From: JBBREP01 sp963716525
GTDB lineage: Bacteria; Actinomycetota; Acidimicrobiia; IMCC26256; PALSA-610
NCBI GenBank assembly: GCA_963716525.1
Contig: OY970315.1
Coordinates: 558,001 to 622,000, forward strand
Length of the DNA stretch: 64,000 nucleotides
Direction: 5' to 3'
In this document: one piece after another, positions 23,907 to 32,738 of the stretch
Layout: each line of letters starts with the position of its first letter
How positions within the stretch are numbered: position 1 is the first letter of the stretch
The notes under the pieces: model-generated
Database searches by the model: none
Seen by the model: only the letters and a program-made list of their open reading frames with translations
What the model was told of the DNA's origin: nothing
Position numbers and translations under genes: made by a program

Positions 23907-25538
23907 TCACTCGATGCGCTGCACCGTCAACTCGCCCCCCTCGTGGCGGGCGCGCAGCACCTTCTTGTCGAACTTGCCCACCGACGTCTTCGGCACCTCG
24001 TCGATGAAGGCCCAACTCTGCGGGAGCTGCCACTTCGCGAACGACTCGCCGAGGAACTCACACAACTGCTGCGGCGTCGCAGTCGCGCCCTCGTCGAGCA
24101 CCACGCACGCGAGCGGGCGCTCGTCCCAACGCTCGTCGGGAATGCCGATCACGCTCGCCTCGCGCACCGCCGGGTGCGCGGCGAGCTTGTTTTCGAGATC
24201 GACGGAGCTGATCCACTCGCCTCCGGACTTGATGACATCCTTCGCCCGGTCGGTGATCTGCACGAAACCGTTCGGAGTGACGCTGCCCACGTCGCCGGTG
24301 CGCAGCCAGCCGTCGTCGAACTTCTCGGGCGCCGGATCGAGCCAGTACGACCCGGTGATCCACGGACCGCGCACCTCGATCTCGCCGACCGCCTCGCCGT
24401 CCCACGGCAGCACGGTGCCGTCGTCGCTCACGATCCGCAGCTCGACGCCCCCGACCACGCGGCCGGTCTTCTCCCGCCAGTCCATCTCGTCCGGCCCGCC
24501 GAGCTCGACGTTCGCGGGCGGGTGCGCGACCGCGGCCAGCGGCGACGTCTCGGTCATCCCCCAGGCCTGCACGATGCGCACGTGATGCTTCTCCTCGAAG
24601 CGCTCCATCAGCGACCGGGGCACGGCGGAGCCCCCGCAGATGATCATGCGCAGTGACGACAGATCGCAGTCGTCGTGCGTCTCGCTGTAGCGCAGCACGT
24701 CGTTCCAGATCGTGGGGACGGCCCCCGAGAACGTGGGCCGCTCCGCCGTGATGAACGCGCACATCGGCTCGGGCTGCAGGAACTTGCCCGGCATGAGCAG
24801 CGCGGAGCCCGCGAGGAACGCCGCGTACGGCAAGCCCCACGCGTTGGCGTGGAACTGCGGCACGATCAGCAACACGCGGTCGCGGTCGTTGATGCCGAGC
24901 GTCGCGGTCGACGTGACGGCCATCGAGTGCAGGAACGACGACCGGTGCGAGTAGGCGACACCCTTGGGATTGCCGGTGGTGCCGCTCGTGTAGCACATCG
25001 CCGCGGCGTTGTACTCGTCGATGTCCGGGTAGTCGAAGCCCGGCTCGTACTTCGCGAGCAGGTCGCCGTAGCGGAGCACGGGCACGTCACCGAGCGCGCT
25101 CGTGTCGCCGTCGCCCACCACGATGTAGTGCTCGACCTTCGTGAGCTCGGGCACGACCCGGGCGAGCAGCGGCACGAGGCTGTCGTCGACGATGATCACC
25201 CGGTCTTCGGCGTGGTTCGCGACGTACGCGAGCTGTTCGGGGAACAGGCGAATGTTCAAGGTGTGGAGCACCGCACCGAGGCACGGGATCGCGAAGTACG
25301 CCTCCATGTGCTCCTGCGAGTTCCAGAGGAACGTGCCGACTCGGTCGCCGTCGCCAATGCCGAGATCGCGCAACGCGGCGGCGAGCCGGTCGGCGTTGTC
25401 CGCCATTTCGGCGAACGTCTCGCGCCGGGCATGGTCGCCCATCCACGTGACGATCTCGGACGCGCCGTGCACGTTGCGTCCGTGCCGCAGGATGTGGGTG
25501 ATCGTCAGCGGGAAGTCCTGCATCGTCGACCGCGTCAT
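23907..25538 (-). CDS. long-chain fatty-acid (or aryl) acyl-CoA ligase
   Basis: ANL-superfamily AMP-dependent ligase of 543 residues that makes acyl-CoA through an acyl-AMP. The P-loop-like motif A3 is YTSGTTGNPKGVAYSHR, A5 is AWGMTETSP, A7 is WLRTGDVG, and the catalytic A10 lysine lies in PKTSVGKFDKK. The region EWISSVDLENKLAAHP is the A8 hinge. ATG 25538 is chosen because GAGGAG lies 8 bases upstream; an in-frame ATG at 25556 is less well spaced. It lies 14 bp after the PQQ lipoprotein gene and 13 bp before the Nudix gene. Confidence 0.92.
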   Translation of the reverse strand: MTRSTMQDFPLTITHILRHGRNVHGASEIVTWMGDHARRETFAEMADNADRLAAALRDLGIGDGDRVGTFLWNSQEHMEAYFAIPCLGAVLHTLNIRLFPEQLAYVANHAEDRVIIVDDSLVPLLARVVPELTKVEHYIVVGDGDTSALGDVPVLRYGDLLAKYEPGFDYPDIDEYNAAAMCYTSGTTGNPKGVAYSHRSSFLHSMAVTSTATLGINDRDRVLLIVPQFHANAWGLPYAAFLAGSALLMPGKFLQPEPMCAFITAERPTFSGAVPTIWNDVLRYSETHDDCDLSSLRMIICGGSAVPRSLMERFEEKHHVRIVQAWGMTETSPLAAVAHPPANVELGGPDEMDWREKTGRVVGGVELRIVSDDGTVLPWDGEAVGEIEVRGPWITGSYWLDPAPEKFDDGWLRTGDVGSVTPNGFVQITDRAKDVIKSGGEWISSVDLENKLAAHPAVREASVIGIPDERWDERPLACVVLDEGATATPQQLCEFLGESFAKWQLPQSWAFIDEVPKTSVGKFDKKVLRARHEGGELTVQRIE

Positions 25539-25552
25539 CGTCACTCCTCGTT

Positions 25553-26956
25553 TCATGGCCGGAACGCCACCACCGCGTCGACGTTCGTCATGAACAGCGT
25601 GCCGTCGGCCCAGATCGGTTGGGCGAACTCCGGTGGCTGGTTGGTATCCCCGAGCGTGCGCAGTATCGCGCCGGACGACGGGTCGACGAGGTAGACGCTG
25701 TTGCCCACGTAGAACCCCCAGTCGGTGCCGGCGTAGGCGAGGATCCCGTTGGGATTGAACGTGCCCGACCCGAGCGGCGTCGCGGGCAGGCCGGTCTGCC
25801 AGATCGCCGCACCCGTCGCCGGATTGAGCTCGCGTACCGAGCCGGCGTAGCTGGTGCCGCCGATCGTCGTCGAGTTGCCCGCCACGAACAAGCGCGACCC
25901 GTCCCACACCGCGCCCGAGTTGCACGCGACCTCCCCGAGCGAGGTTCCCGCGCCGATCTGCCGTTGCCAGGCGAGCTTCATCGTGTCGCGCCGCACCGCG
26001 AAGAACACGCCGGTCTTCTGGCAGCCGCCCACCATCGGCACCGACTTGCCGCCGATCGTCGCGCTGAACAGCACCGGGCTCGACGCGAAGTCGGGATCGC
26101 CCACGGTAGTGGGCGGGGCCGGCCACTTGCCGGTCCTCGCCAGCGTGACCGGGTCGAGCTTGACCATCGAGTACTGGTCGTAGTCGTTCTTGACCGTCGG
26201 CGGGTGTGACACCTGCGTGTTGGAGTAGGTCGACCCGGTGGTGACGTACGCACCGGTCGCGTCGACGGCGACGCTCGTCCATACGCCCGCACCCGTGTAG
26301 CCGGGCGGCATCATCCAACCGGTGGCGATCGGCTTCCCCGTCGCCTGGTCGTACGACTTGACCGCGCCGCGGGTGAACGGCACGTCGCAGTTCGACGACA
26401 CGCCCACGTAGACCCGCCCGCCGTACAGCGTCGGGCTCGACCACGGGTACACGTCGTTCGCCGTCTTCGACGGGATCTGCACGAGGCTGCGCCACACCGT
26501 TGCGCCGGTGCGGCCGTCGAGCTCGTAGAGGTAGCCGTTCGGCGGGTACACGTAGACGAGCGGGTTGCCGTGGCCGTCGTCGCGCACCGCAGGCGAGGAG
26601 ATGATGCCCTCGGCATCGCAGGTCTTCGCCGGCTCCACACCGAAGTCGCGTTGCCAGAGCGGCTTTCCCGTGGCTTCGTCGAGCGCGTAGAAGTAACCGC
26701 TCGTCGCGGCGACGAACACGCGCCCGCGCCACGTGGCCGGGGTCGCGAGGATCTGGTGGGGTCGCCCGTCGATGTTCGGGAGCGCCCAACGCCACTTCGG
26801 CGCGAGCTTCGGGATGTCGGCGCGCGCGATCCCGCCGTCGAGCGCGATCGAGCTGTGGCTCGCGTCACCGAGGTAGCCGAGCCAGTCACAACCGCCCACC
26901 GAGACGGCAGCCACGATCGCGGCCACGGCGCTCGCCCAGCGCCGGAACGTTCGCAT
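25553..26956 (-). CDS. PQQ-like beta-propeller lipoprotein
   Basis: A 467-residue exported protein. The N-terminal signal (RRWASAVAAIVAAVSVGGC) ends in a lipobox-like VGGC, so Cys22 is probably lipidated and the protein faces the outside of the membrane. The rest is a PQQ_2/YWTD-like propeller: GYFYALDEATGKPLWQRDF, GYLYELDGRTGATVWRSL, SVRELNPATGAAIWQTGLP and SVYLVDPSSGAILRTLGD are repeated blades. Such proteins are either quinoprotein dehydrogenases or scaffolds; Cys-rich or metal-binding loops of true dehydrogenases are not evident, so scaffold or sensor is more likely. It follows UbiA by 7 bp. Confidence 0.85.
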   Translation of the reverse strand: MRTFRRWASAVAAIVAAVSVGGCDWLGYLGDASHSSIALDGGIARADIPKLAPKWRWALPNIDGRPHQILATPATWRGRVFVAATSGYFYALDEATGKPLWQRDFGVEPAKTCDAEGIISSPAVRDDGHGNPLVYVYPPNGYLYELDGRTGATVWRSLVQIPSKTANDVYPWSSPTLYGGRVYVGVSSNCDVPFTRGAVKSYDQATGKPIATGWMMPPGYTGAGVWTSVAVDATGAYVTTGSTYSNTQVSHPPTVKNDYDQYSMVKLDPVTLARTGKWPAPPTTVGDPDFASSPVLFSATIGGKSVPMVGGCQKTGVFFAVRRDTMKLAWQRQIGAGTSLGEVACNSGAVWDGSRLFVAGNSTTIGGTSYAGSVRELNPATGAAIWQTGLPATPLGSGTFNPNGILAYAGTDWGFYVGNSVYLVDPSSGAILRTLGDTNQPPEFAQPIWADGTLFMTNVDAVVAFRP

Positions 26957-26963
26957 CAGCCGT

Positions 26964-28004
26964 TCACGCTCCTACGAGCACACCGATCACGAGGCCGAGC
27001 ACGAGCAGACCGCCGGCGCGCCGGGTGACGAGGAATGCATTCGGAGCAAACCACAGGGGCCAGACGGGGTTCGGGACGGGTGATTCCTTCGGCTTGGGTG
27101 CGTTGAACGAGCGCCAGCTCCGGATCTGCACCGGCAGCGCGAGGACCACGAGCAACGACGTCCAGGGCAGCACACGCGCGATCGCGAGGCCCGCCACCGA
27201 CACGTAGAAGAACACGAACATCGCCTGGGTGACGCGGCGCGCGGTGTGCTCGCCGAGGATCACCGGCAGTGTCCTCGTGCCATCGGCGGCGTCCCACGGC
27301 AGCTTGTCGATGTGCTTGCCCATGAGCACGGTCGTGCACAGCACGGCATACGGCAGCGAGGCGAGCACGATCGCGCCGGGGATCGTGCCGGTGGCCGCGA
27401 AGTAACAGCCGCCCACCATGAGCGGTCCCCACACCGCGACGACGGTTGGCTCGCCGAGCCCGCGCTTTTTGAGCCGCAAGGGCGGCGCGGTGTACGCGGC
27501 CGACAGCAAGAAGCCGCCGAGCGCGAACGCGACGATGGGCCAGCCCTGCGCGACGGCAAGCACCACCATGATCACGAGGCATACCGTGTTCACTCCGAGC
27601 GCGAGCAGCCCGAGGCCCCGCTTGGTGATCACTCCCGAGAGCACCGGATGCGGCGAGTAGAGGTTGCGCGGGTAGTCCTCGCGGTCGGTGCCGACGGCCA
27701 CGTCGAACAGGTCGTTCATCAGATTGTTGGCCATGTGCGCGAGCACGATCCCGACGGCCGACAACGCGAACCAACCCCACGCGACGTGCGCGTCGCGGAA
27801 CGCGGCGAGGAGACCTGCGACCGCGGCCGACACGATCGTCATGGGCAGCACGCCGGCCCGTGTGAGGTAGAGCCACTTCGACACCGGGTCGAGCCGGCCC
27901 GGCGGCGGGTTCGTGGTGGCGAGCACGTAGCGCCAGTTGTGCGTCAAACGGCTCCGCGGCGGCGTGCCGGTCGCCGCTCGCTGTTCGCCCGCGAGCGATG
28001 TCAC
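26964..28004 (-). CDS. UbiA-family prenyltransferase
   Basis: A 346-residue integral membrane prenyltransferase with eight or nine helices. The first Asp-rich motif is NNLMNDLFDVAVGTD, the second DKLPWDAADGTRTLP, both binding the Mg-prenyl-diphosphate. The start is GTG 28004 just before MTSLAGEQR-type sequence; the long N-terminal tail of about 40 residues precedes helix 1. A separate MenA candidate exists at 54.4 kb, so this paralogue probably prenylates another acceptor (a tetraprenyl lipid, phenol or other quinone precursor). It heads an operon with the PQQ lipoprotein, acyl-CoA ligase and Nudix genes and is divergent from the SCP2-like gene. Confidence 0.88.
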   Translation of the reverse strand: MTSLAGEQRAATGTPPRSRLTHNWRYVLATTNPPPGRLDPVSKWLYLTRAGVLPMTIVSAAVAGLLAAFRDAHVAWGWFALSAVGIVLAHMANNLMNDLFDVAVGTDREDYPRNLYSPHPVLSGVITKRGLGLLALGVNTVCLVIMVVLAVAQGWPIVAFALGGFLLSAAYTAPPLRLKKRGLGEPTVVAVWGPLMVGGCYFAATGTIPGAIVLASLPYAVLCTTVLMGKHIDKLPWDAADGTRTLPVILGEHTARRVTQAMFVFFYVSVAGLAIARVLPWTSLLVVLALPVQIRSWRSFNAPKPKESPVPNPVWPLWFAPNAFLVTRRAGGLLVLGLVIGVLVGA

Positions 28005-28068
28005 GAGACCGAGGGTAAACCCCGGGGCGGAAGGGCGTCGACCCGCCGGTGCGGTTATCGTCGCCGCC

Positions 28069-28704
28069 GTGGCCGGCAGTGTGCGGATCGAGGTCGAAGA
28101 CGACCCCACGCCGATGGTCCTGATCCTCGCGGCGACGCTCCGCCGCGCGGTGCGCACCGAGAAGCTGGCCGGCACGCTCCGCTCGGCGCGCGGCGCCGTG
28201 GCGCTGAAGTCCACGACCGATCCCCAGTCCGCCACCATCCGCTTCGGCGACGGCAGCGCCCGGGTGGAGCGAGGCGCGGCGGCCGACGCCGACGTCACGA
28301 TCTCCACCGACGTGAACGCGCTCGCCGACGAGCACCCGCCCAAACCCAAGGTGAGCGGCGCGGCCCGCCATCCCAAGCTCGCGCTCGCCGCGGGGAGGCT
28401 GCTCGAACCGCCCCAGGACTCGTGGCAGGTGGAGGCCGGGCGGTTCTGGAGCTTCTGCGCGGGCCACCCGGGCATGCCGCGCGGCCTGCGTGTGGTGTGC
28501 ACCGACGACGGCAGCGAGCTCACGTTCGGGGTGCACCCGCCTGAGTACGAGCTGCACGGCGGCGCGCACGCGCTGCGCAACGTCTTCTGCGGCAACACGG
28601 TGCTCGGGCAGGACCTGCTCGACGGCAAGCTCTACGCGGTCGGCGCGCTGCGGCACACCGCCGAACTCACCGGCCGATCGATCGCCTGGATGCTCGGGGG
28701 CTGA
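28069..28704 (+). CDS. SCP2-like (sterol-carrier fold) protein
   Basis: A 211-residue cytosolic protein. The middle part (residues about 40-90: ALKSTTDPQSATIRFGDGSA, ADADVTISTDVNALAD) matches the SCP2/lipid-transfer pattern of a small beta sheet with substrate-binding helices. No catalytic residues are recognisable. The GTG at 28069 follows a short divergent promoter region of 64 bp shared with the UbiA gene. It precedes the glutamine-synthetase-like gene by 3 bp and is probably in the same transcript. Assignment to SCP2 is moderate. Confidence 0.5.
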   Translation: MAGSVRIEVEDDPTPMVLILAATLRRAVRTEKLAGTLRSARGAVALKSTTDPQSATIRFGDGSARVERGAAADADVTISTDVNALADEHPPKPKVSGAARHPKLALAAGRLLEPPQDSWQVEAGRFWSFCAGHPGMPRGLRVVCTDDGSELTFGVHPPEYELHGGAHALRNVFCGNTVLGQDLLDGKLYAVGALRHTAELTGRSIAWMLGG

Positions 28705-28707
28705 GCG

Positions 28708-30084
28708 GTGGATCCGGCGGGCACCGCGGCCTGGCTCGACGAGCGCGGCATCGAATGGGTGCGTACCGAGGGCGTCTCGGTCGACGGCCTGGTCATCGGG
28801 AAGCACCTGCACCGCTCGAAGTTCCTCGCCTCCCTCCCGCTCGGTAACGCGATCACCGAGCTGGTGTTCGGCTACGACCTCGGCGGCACGCCGTACCTCG
28901 CGTGGTGGGACGAATGGCGCAGGGACGCGCTCGGCGACTTCCACCAGCGCCCGGATCTGGACACGCTCGTGGTGGTACCGAACCGTCCCAACACCGCGCA
29001 GGTGATGTGTAACACGGTCGCGCTCGACGGCGAACCGTTACCGGCGTGCACACGCACGGTGCTCCAGGGAATGGTCGATCGCCTCGCGGAGCACGGCATC
29101 GAAGCCCAGGCCGCGTTCGAGATCGAAGCGATGGTGTTCCGTGAGTCGGTGGTCGACGCGCGGCAGCGCCACTATCGCGGCCTCACACCGATCTCGCACC
29201 CCACGGCGCTCGGCTACCTGCACTACAACTCGCTCGAGCAGCTGCCATTCGTCGACGAGGTGCTCCGGCGCGTGATCGCGCTCGACATCCCCGTGGAGGG
29301 CTGGCACGACGAGGCCGCGCCGGGCCAGTTCGAGCTGAACATGACCCCGTCCGATCCCGTCACCGCCTGCGATCGCGTCGTGCGGGTGAAGCAGGTGATG
29401 CGCGAGGTCGCGCTCGAGCAGGGTTGCTCGGTGACGTTCATGGCCAAGGCCACGGACGCGTACGGCAACGGCCTGCACGTGCACCATTCGCTGTCGCGTG
29501 ACGGCGGGCCGCTGTTCTACGTGCCCGACGGCGAGGAGATGTCGTGCGAGTCGCGGCAATGGATCGGCGGGCTGATGGCCACGATGGCCGGCGCCACGTC
29601 GTTCCTGTGCCCCACGGTCAACTCGTTCCGGCGGATGGTCGGTTTCGCGGCGGCACCGACCGTCGCGAGCTGGGCCGAGGACAACAAGTCGACCGCGATC
29701 CGAGTGCTGTCGCGCGCGCCCAAGTCGGCGCGCATCGAGCATCGCGTCGCGGGCGGCGACGCCAACCCGTACCTCGTGCTCGCGGCGATCCTCGCCGGTG
29801 GCATCGCCGGGATCGAAGGGGGGATCGAGCCGCCCGCACCGCTGGCGGTCGCCGGCTGGGGCCTCCCGCCCGACGGGTGGCCGCACCTGCCGAACTCGAT
29901 CACCAAGGCCGCCGACGCGCTCGCCGGCGATGCGCACCTGCGCGCGGTGCTCGGCGCACCGTTCGTCGACTACTTCGTGAACACGCGCCGTTGGGAGTGG
30001 TTGATGTACCACACCACCGGAGGCGACCCGGTCGCGGAGACCGTCACGCAGTGGGAGTTCGACCGCTACTTCGAGCTCGTATGA
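28708..30084 (+). CDS. glutamine synthetase family ligase (gamma-glutamylamide synthetase-like)
   Basis: A 458-residue GS-fold ATP-dependent ligase. Metal sites: FEIEAMVF, APGQFELNMTP and NGLHVHHSL; nucleotide/glutamate region NSFRRMVGFAAAP and NKSTAIRV; C-terminal NPYLVLAAILAGG. It lacks the adenylylation-loop region of true GlnA and ends differently, so a gamma-glutamylpolyamine or gamma-glutamylethanolamine synthetase role (PuuA/GlnA3-like) is more likely than bulk ammonia assimilation. The following gene is a gamma-glutamyl hydrolase of the PuuD type, coupled by a four-base overlap, which strongly supports such a pathway. The start is GTG 28708, 3 bp after the SCP2-like gene. Confidence 0.85.
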   Translation: MDPAGTAAWLDERGIEWVRTEGVSVDGLVIGKHLHRSKFLASLPLGNAITELVFGYDLGGTPYLAWWDEWRRDALGDFHQRPDLDTLVVVPNRPNTAQVMCNTVALDGEPLPACTRTVLQGMVDRLAEHGIEAQAAFEIEAMVFRESVVDARQRHYRGLTPISHPTALGYLHYNSLEQLPFVDEVLRRVIALDIPVEGWHDEAAPGQFELNMTPSDPVTACDRVVRVKQVMREVALEQGCSVTFMAKATDAYGNGLHVHHSLSRDGGPLFYVPDGEEMSCESRQWIGGLMATMAGATSFLCPTVNSFRRMVGFAAAPTVASWAEDNKSTAIRVLSRAPKSARIEHRVAGGDANPYLVLAAILAGGIAGIEGGIEPPAPLAVAGWGLPPDGWPHLPNSITKAADALAGDAHLRAVLGAPFVDYFVNTRRWEWLMYHTTGGDPVAETVTQWEFDRYFELV

Positions 30085-30788
30085 GCGGCGCTGCGCGACC
30101 GCGCATCGGGATCGTGGCGCATCCCGAGCTGCTCCGCGACCCCGACGACCACGACCAGATGCTGCACTACGTGGTGGCGGCGCCCTACGTGAAGGCGGTG
30201 CGCAAGGCCGGTGCGGTGCCGATCGTGCTGGCGTTCGTCGACCCCGGCGACGTCGACGAGCTGCTCGACGCGGTCGACGGTGTGGTGATCACTGGTGGCT
30301 GCGACATCGACCCCGCGGCCTACGGCGCGCCGGCCGACCCGAAGCTCGGCACGCTGAACCCGGCGCGCGACGACGTGGACCTCGCGGTGGCGCGCGCCGT
30401 CGTGGCGCGCGACCAACCGACGCTCGCGGTGTGCCGCGGCATCCAGGTGCTCGACGTCGCGCTCGGCGGCACGCTCGTGCAGCACGTCGACGAGCACATG
30501 CGGCTCGACGCGTACAACCAGGATGTGCACAGCGTGAAGATCGCTCCCCACTCTCGCCTGGCAACCGTCGTCGGCGGCACCGAGATCGGCGTCAACACGC
30601 TGCACCACCAGGTGATCGACACGCTCGGACCGGGCGTGCGTGCCGTCGCGTGGAATCACGACGGTCACGTGGAGGGCATCGAGGTCGACGCCGCACCGCA
30701 CGTGCTCGGCGTGCAGTGGCACCCCGAGCTCCTCCGCCACCGCCCCGAGCACCTTGCCCTGTTCGAGTCGCTCGTCGCGCCCGGCTGA
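30081..30788 (+). CDS. class I glutamine amidotransferase-like gamma-glutamyl hydrolase (PuuD-like)
   Basis: A 235-residue class I GATase-fold peptidase C26. The nucleophile Cys lies in LAVCRGIQVLDVALGG and the His/Glu pair in LGVQWHPELL. It resembles gamma-glutamyl-gamma-aminobutyrate hydrolase, which cleaves glutamyl intermediates produced by a PuuA-like ligase. The ATG overlaps the stop of the GS-like gene (ATGA), so the two are made together. Together they imply gamma-glutamylation of an amine, its oxidation elsewhere, and final hydrolysis. Oxidase and aldehyde dehydrogenase partners are not in the window. Confidence 0.87.
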   Translation: MSGAARPRIGIVAHPELLRDPDDHDQMLHYVVAAPYVKAVRKAGAVPIVLAFVDPGDVDELLDAVDGVVITGGCDIDPAAYGAPADPKLGTLNPARDDVDLAVARAVVARDQPTLAVCRGIQVLDVALGGTLVQHVDEHMRLDAYNQDVHSVKIAPHSRLATVVGGTEIGVNTLHHQVIDTLGPGVRAVAWNHDGHVEGIEVDAAPHVLGVQWHPELLRHRPEHLALFESLVAPG

Positions 30789-30793
30789 GCCGG

Positions 30794-31729
30794 TCAGCCC
30801 CGAAGCTGCAGGTCCTCGGCGAGGCGGTCGGCGTGCGTGCACCACTCGTCGACCGTGGGTGCGCTCGGCACGCCCACCGTCATCCAGGTGACGCCGAGCG
30901 ACGCGAGCGTCGCCACGTCGTCGCGCAGCGCGGCGGCGTCGTGCTCGTGCGCGCCGGGCGTCATCGTGGCACCGGCGGCGCCGCTCATGGGCGCGACGCA
31001 GATGTCGAGCGGCGCCGTGCGACCCGCGGCGGTCACCAGCTCCCGCAGCTTCTCGATGCGCCGGCCGAGCTCGTCGAAGGTCGAGAGTGACGGGGTGCGC
31101 GTCGCCGTCGACGTGGCTTGCGGGTTCGGGAACGGGCTCCAACCCTGACCGTGCTCGACGGCCCGCCGGATGGCCTGCAGCGAATTGCCACCGATCCAGA
31201 ACGGCGGGTAGGGCTGTTGCACCGGACGGGGCGCCATCGTGGTACCGCGGGAGCGGAAGTGGCGCCCCTCGTACGCGACGGCGTCCTGCGTGAGCGCGAG
31301 CTTGATCACCTCGAGCGCCTCGTCGGTGAGCTCGTTGCGCTCGTCGTAGTCGACGCCGAGCGCGTTGAACTCGCTGCGGAGGTAGCCCGCGGCGACACCG
31401 AAGATCGTGCGGCCGCCCGACAGCACGTCGAGCGTGAGGATGCTCTTCGCGGCCAGGAACGGGTTCCGGTAGGCGAGCACGAGGATGTGCGTGTGCAGCC
31501 GGATGCGGCTCGTCGACGCGGCCGCGAACGACAGCGCCACGAACGGGTCGAGCGCGTGGTGACCGCCGGTGTCGAGCCAGCGTTGATCACCGGCCGGGTG
31601 GTCGGTGACGTGTACCGCCGCGAACCCGAGCGACTCGGCGTGCGCGGCCATCCGGCCGATCGCCGTACCGTTGAGCAGCTCGCCGGCGTGCGCGACCTGC
31701 GACGTCGGCAGCCCGAGGGAGAACTCCAC
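30794..31729 (-). CDS. LLM-class F420-dependent oxidoreductase
   Basis: Luciferase-like fold, 311 residues, beginning MEFSLGLPTSQVAH. Features: FAAVHVTDHPAGDQRW, RIRLHTHILVLAYRNPFLAAK, RTIFGVAAGYLRSEF and PFWIGGNSLQAIRRAV. The cofactor is probably F420 by analogy to actinobacterial relatives (the C-terminal TDE-like variant is not certain). It converges with the GATase gene with a gap of 5 bp. The substrate is unknown. It is not closely similar to the other LLM protein at 16.4 kb. Confidence 0.88.
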   Translation of the reverse strand: MEFSLGLPTSQVAHAGELLNGTAIGRMAAHAESLGFAAVHVTDHPAGDQRWLDTGGHHALDPFVALSFAAASTSRIRLHTHILVLAYRNPFLAAKSILTLDVLSGGRTIFGVAAGYLRSEFNALGVDYDERNELTDEALEVIKLALTQDAVAYEGRHFRSRGTTMAPRPVQQPYPPFWIGGNSLQAIRRAVEHGQGWSPFPNPQATSTATRTPSLSTFDELGRRIEKLRELVTAAGRTAPLDICVAPMSGAAGATMTPGAHEHDAAALRDDVATLASLGVTWMTVGVPSAPTVDEWCTHADRLAEDLQLRG

Positions 31730-31756
31730 GGCGGCGGACCCTACTGGGGTGCCGCG

Positions 31757-32729
31757 TCAGCGATGCAACCTCGCCCAGCGAGCGACGCCGAAGCTGTACA
31801 TCCGGAGGTAGAGCGCGTAGATGCTGTCGCCGTACTGCGGGTTCGGCGCCCACAGCCCACCGAGACTCTGCCACGTGGGCCGTGCGTGCCCGTTGTGCAT
31901 GAAACCGGCCGGCAGCGTCGCGGGCTGCGACGAGAAATCAGCCGCCGAGTGGATTGAGGGGTCGGCGAGCCAGCGCAGGAGCTGGATCTGCGCGCGCACA
32001 CCGTCGCGCGCGGTCTTGAACGGGTCGCCGTGGCCGCAGCCCGTGCAGTGCCCAAGACCGGCGAAGTTGTTCAGCAGCACGTCGGACGACGAGAAGGTGC
32101 CCGTCTCCTTGATGGCTTGCGCGAACGCGACGTCGCCGCGCACGCCTTCGACCAGACCCTCTTCGAGGTACATGCGCGCGAGGTCGATGATCGGCACCGT
32201 GGTGCGCAGCCGCACGCCCGACGCGCCGCGCGTAGGCGGCAAGGTCCTCCGCCGTGAGCTTGGCCGGACCGAGGATCGGACTCGTCGACGCGCCGCCGTA
32301 GAGATGGAACCACTCGTCACGCTTGCCGGCGAGCGTGGCGAGGATGCTCTTGGCCCGCGCGAGCGTGTGCTTGTCGGCGGCCACCTGCGCCCGGATGTTT
32401 TGCCGGGCGGCGTTGAAATCGGCCGTCGTGAGCTTGCGGCGCTGCCCGGCGAGCGCGGCGCCCCGCTTCGCCTGGTGCGCGAGGTCCATGTAGGTGAGGT
32501 GGGCCGTGTGGCGCACACGTTGCGTCCATACCGCGATCGCCTGGCCGTCGGCCGGCTTCAGCGGGGCGGCGTTACCGGGAAGGGCGAGCAGCAGGCCGCC
32601 GAGCGTGACGGCTGCGGCGGCGAGGGCGACGGCCCGCTGGGTGCGCTGCCGGCGCGGCAGCCCGGCGCGGCGCGATCGGCGCAACGGATCGGGTGTGGTC
32701 CCCCCACCTGGGTCTGAGAAGAAGGGCAT
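31757..32729 (-). pseudogene. exported glucosaminidase-domain (GH73-like) protein, frame broken at 32217-32219
   Basis: The first frame (32729 to about 32220) has a basic N-terminus, a membrane helix or signal (AVALAAAAVTLGGLLLALP) and a helical region (AALAGQRRKLTTADFNAARQ). The second frame (to 31757) carries the GH73 core: VRGDVAFAQAIKETGTFS with the catalytic Glu, NNFAGLGHC and YGDSIYALYLRMYSFGV. Removing one G of a GGG run (CCC on the plus strand) joins VGVRLRTTVPIIDL smoothly and gives 972 nt, or 323 residues. The role is peptidoglycan hydrolysis at the cell surface. The frame break is probably an indel error. Confidence 0.65.
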
Positions 32730-32738
32730 GGTGGGGTG

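Noticed and set aside
30794..31729. LLM oxidoreductase as the missing oxidase for the GS-like/PuuD-like pair
   Set aside because: It is on the opposite strand, converges with them, and has no known role in amine oxidation.
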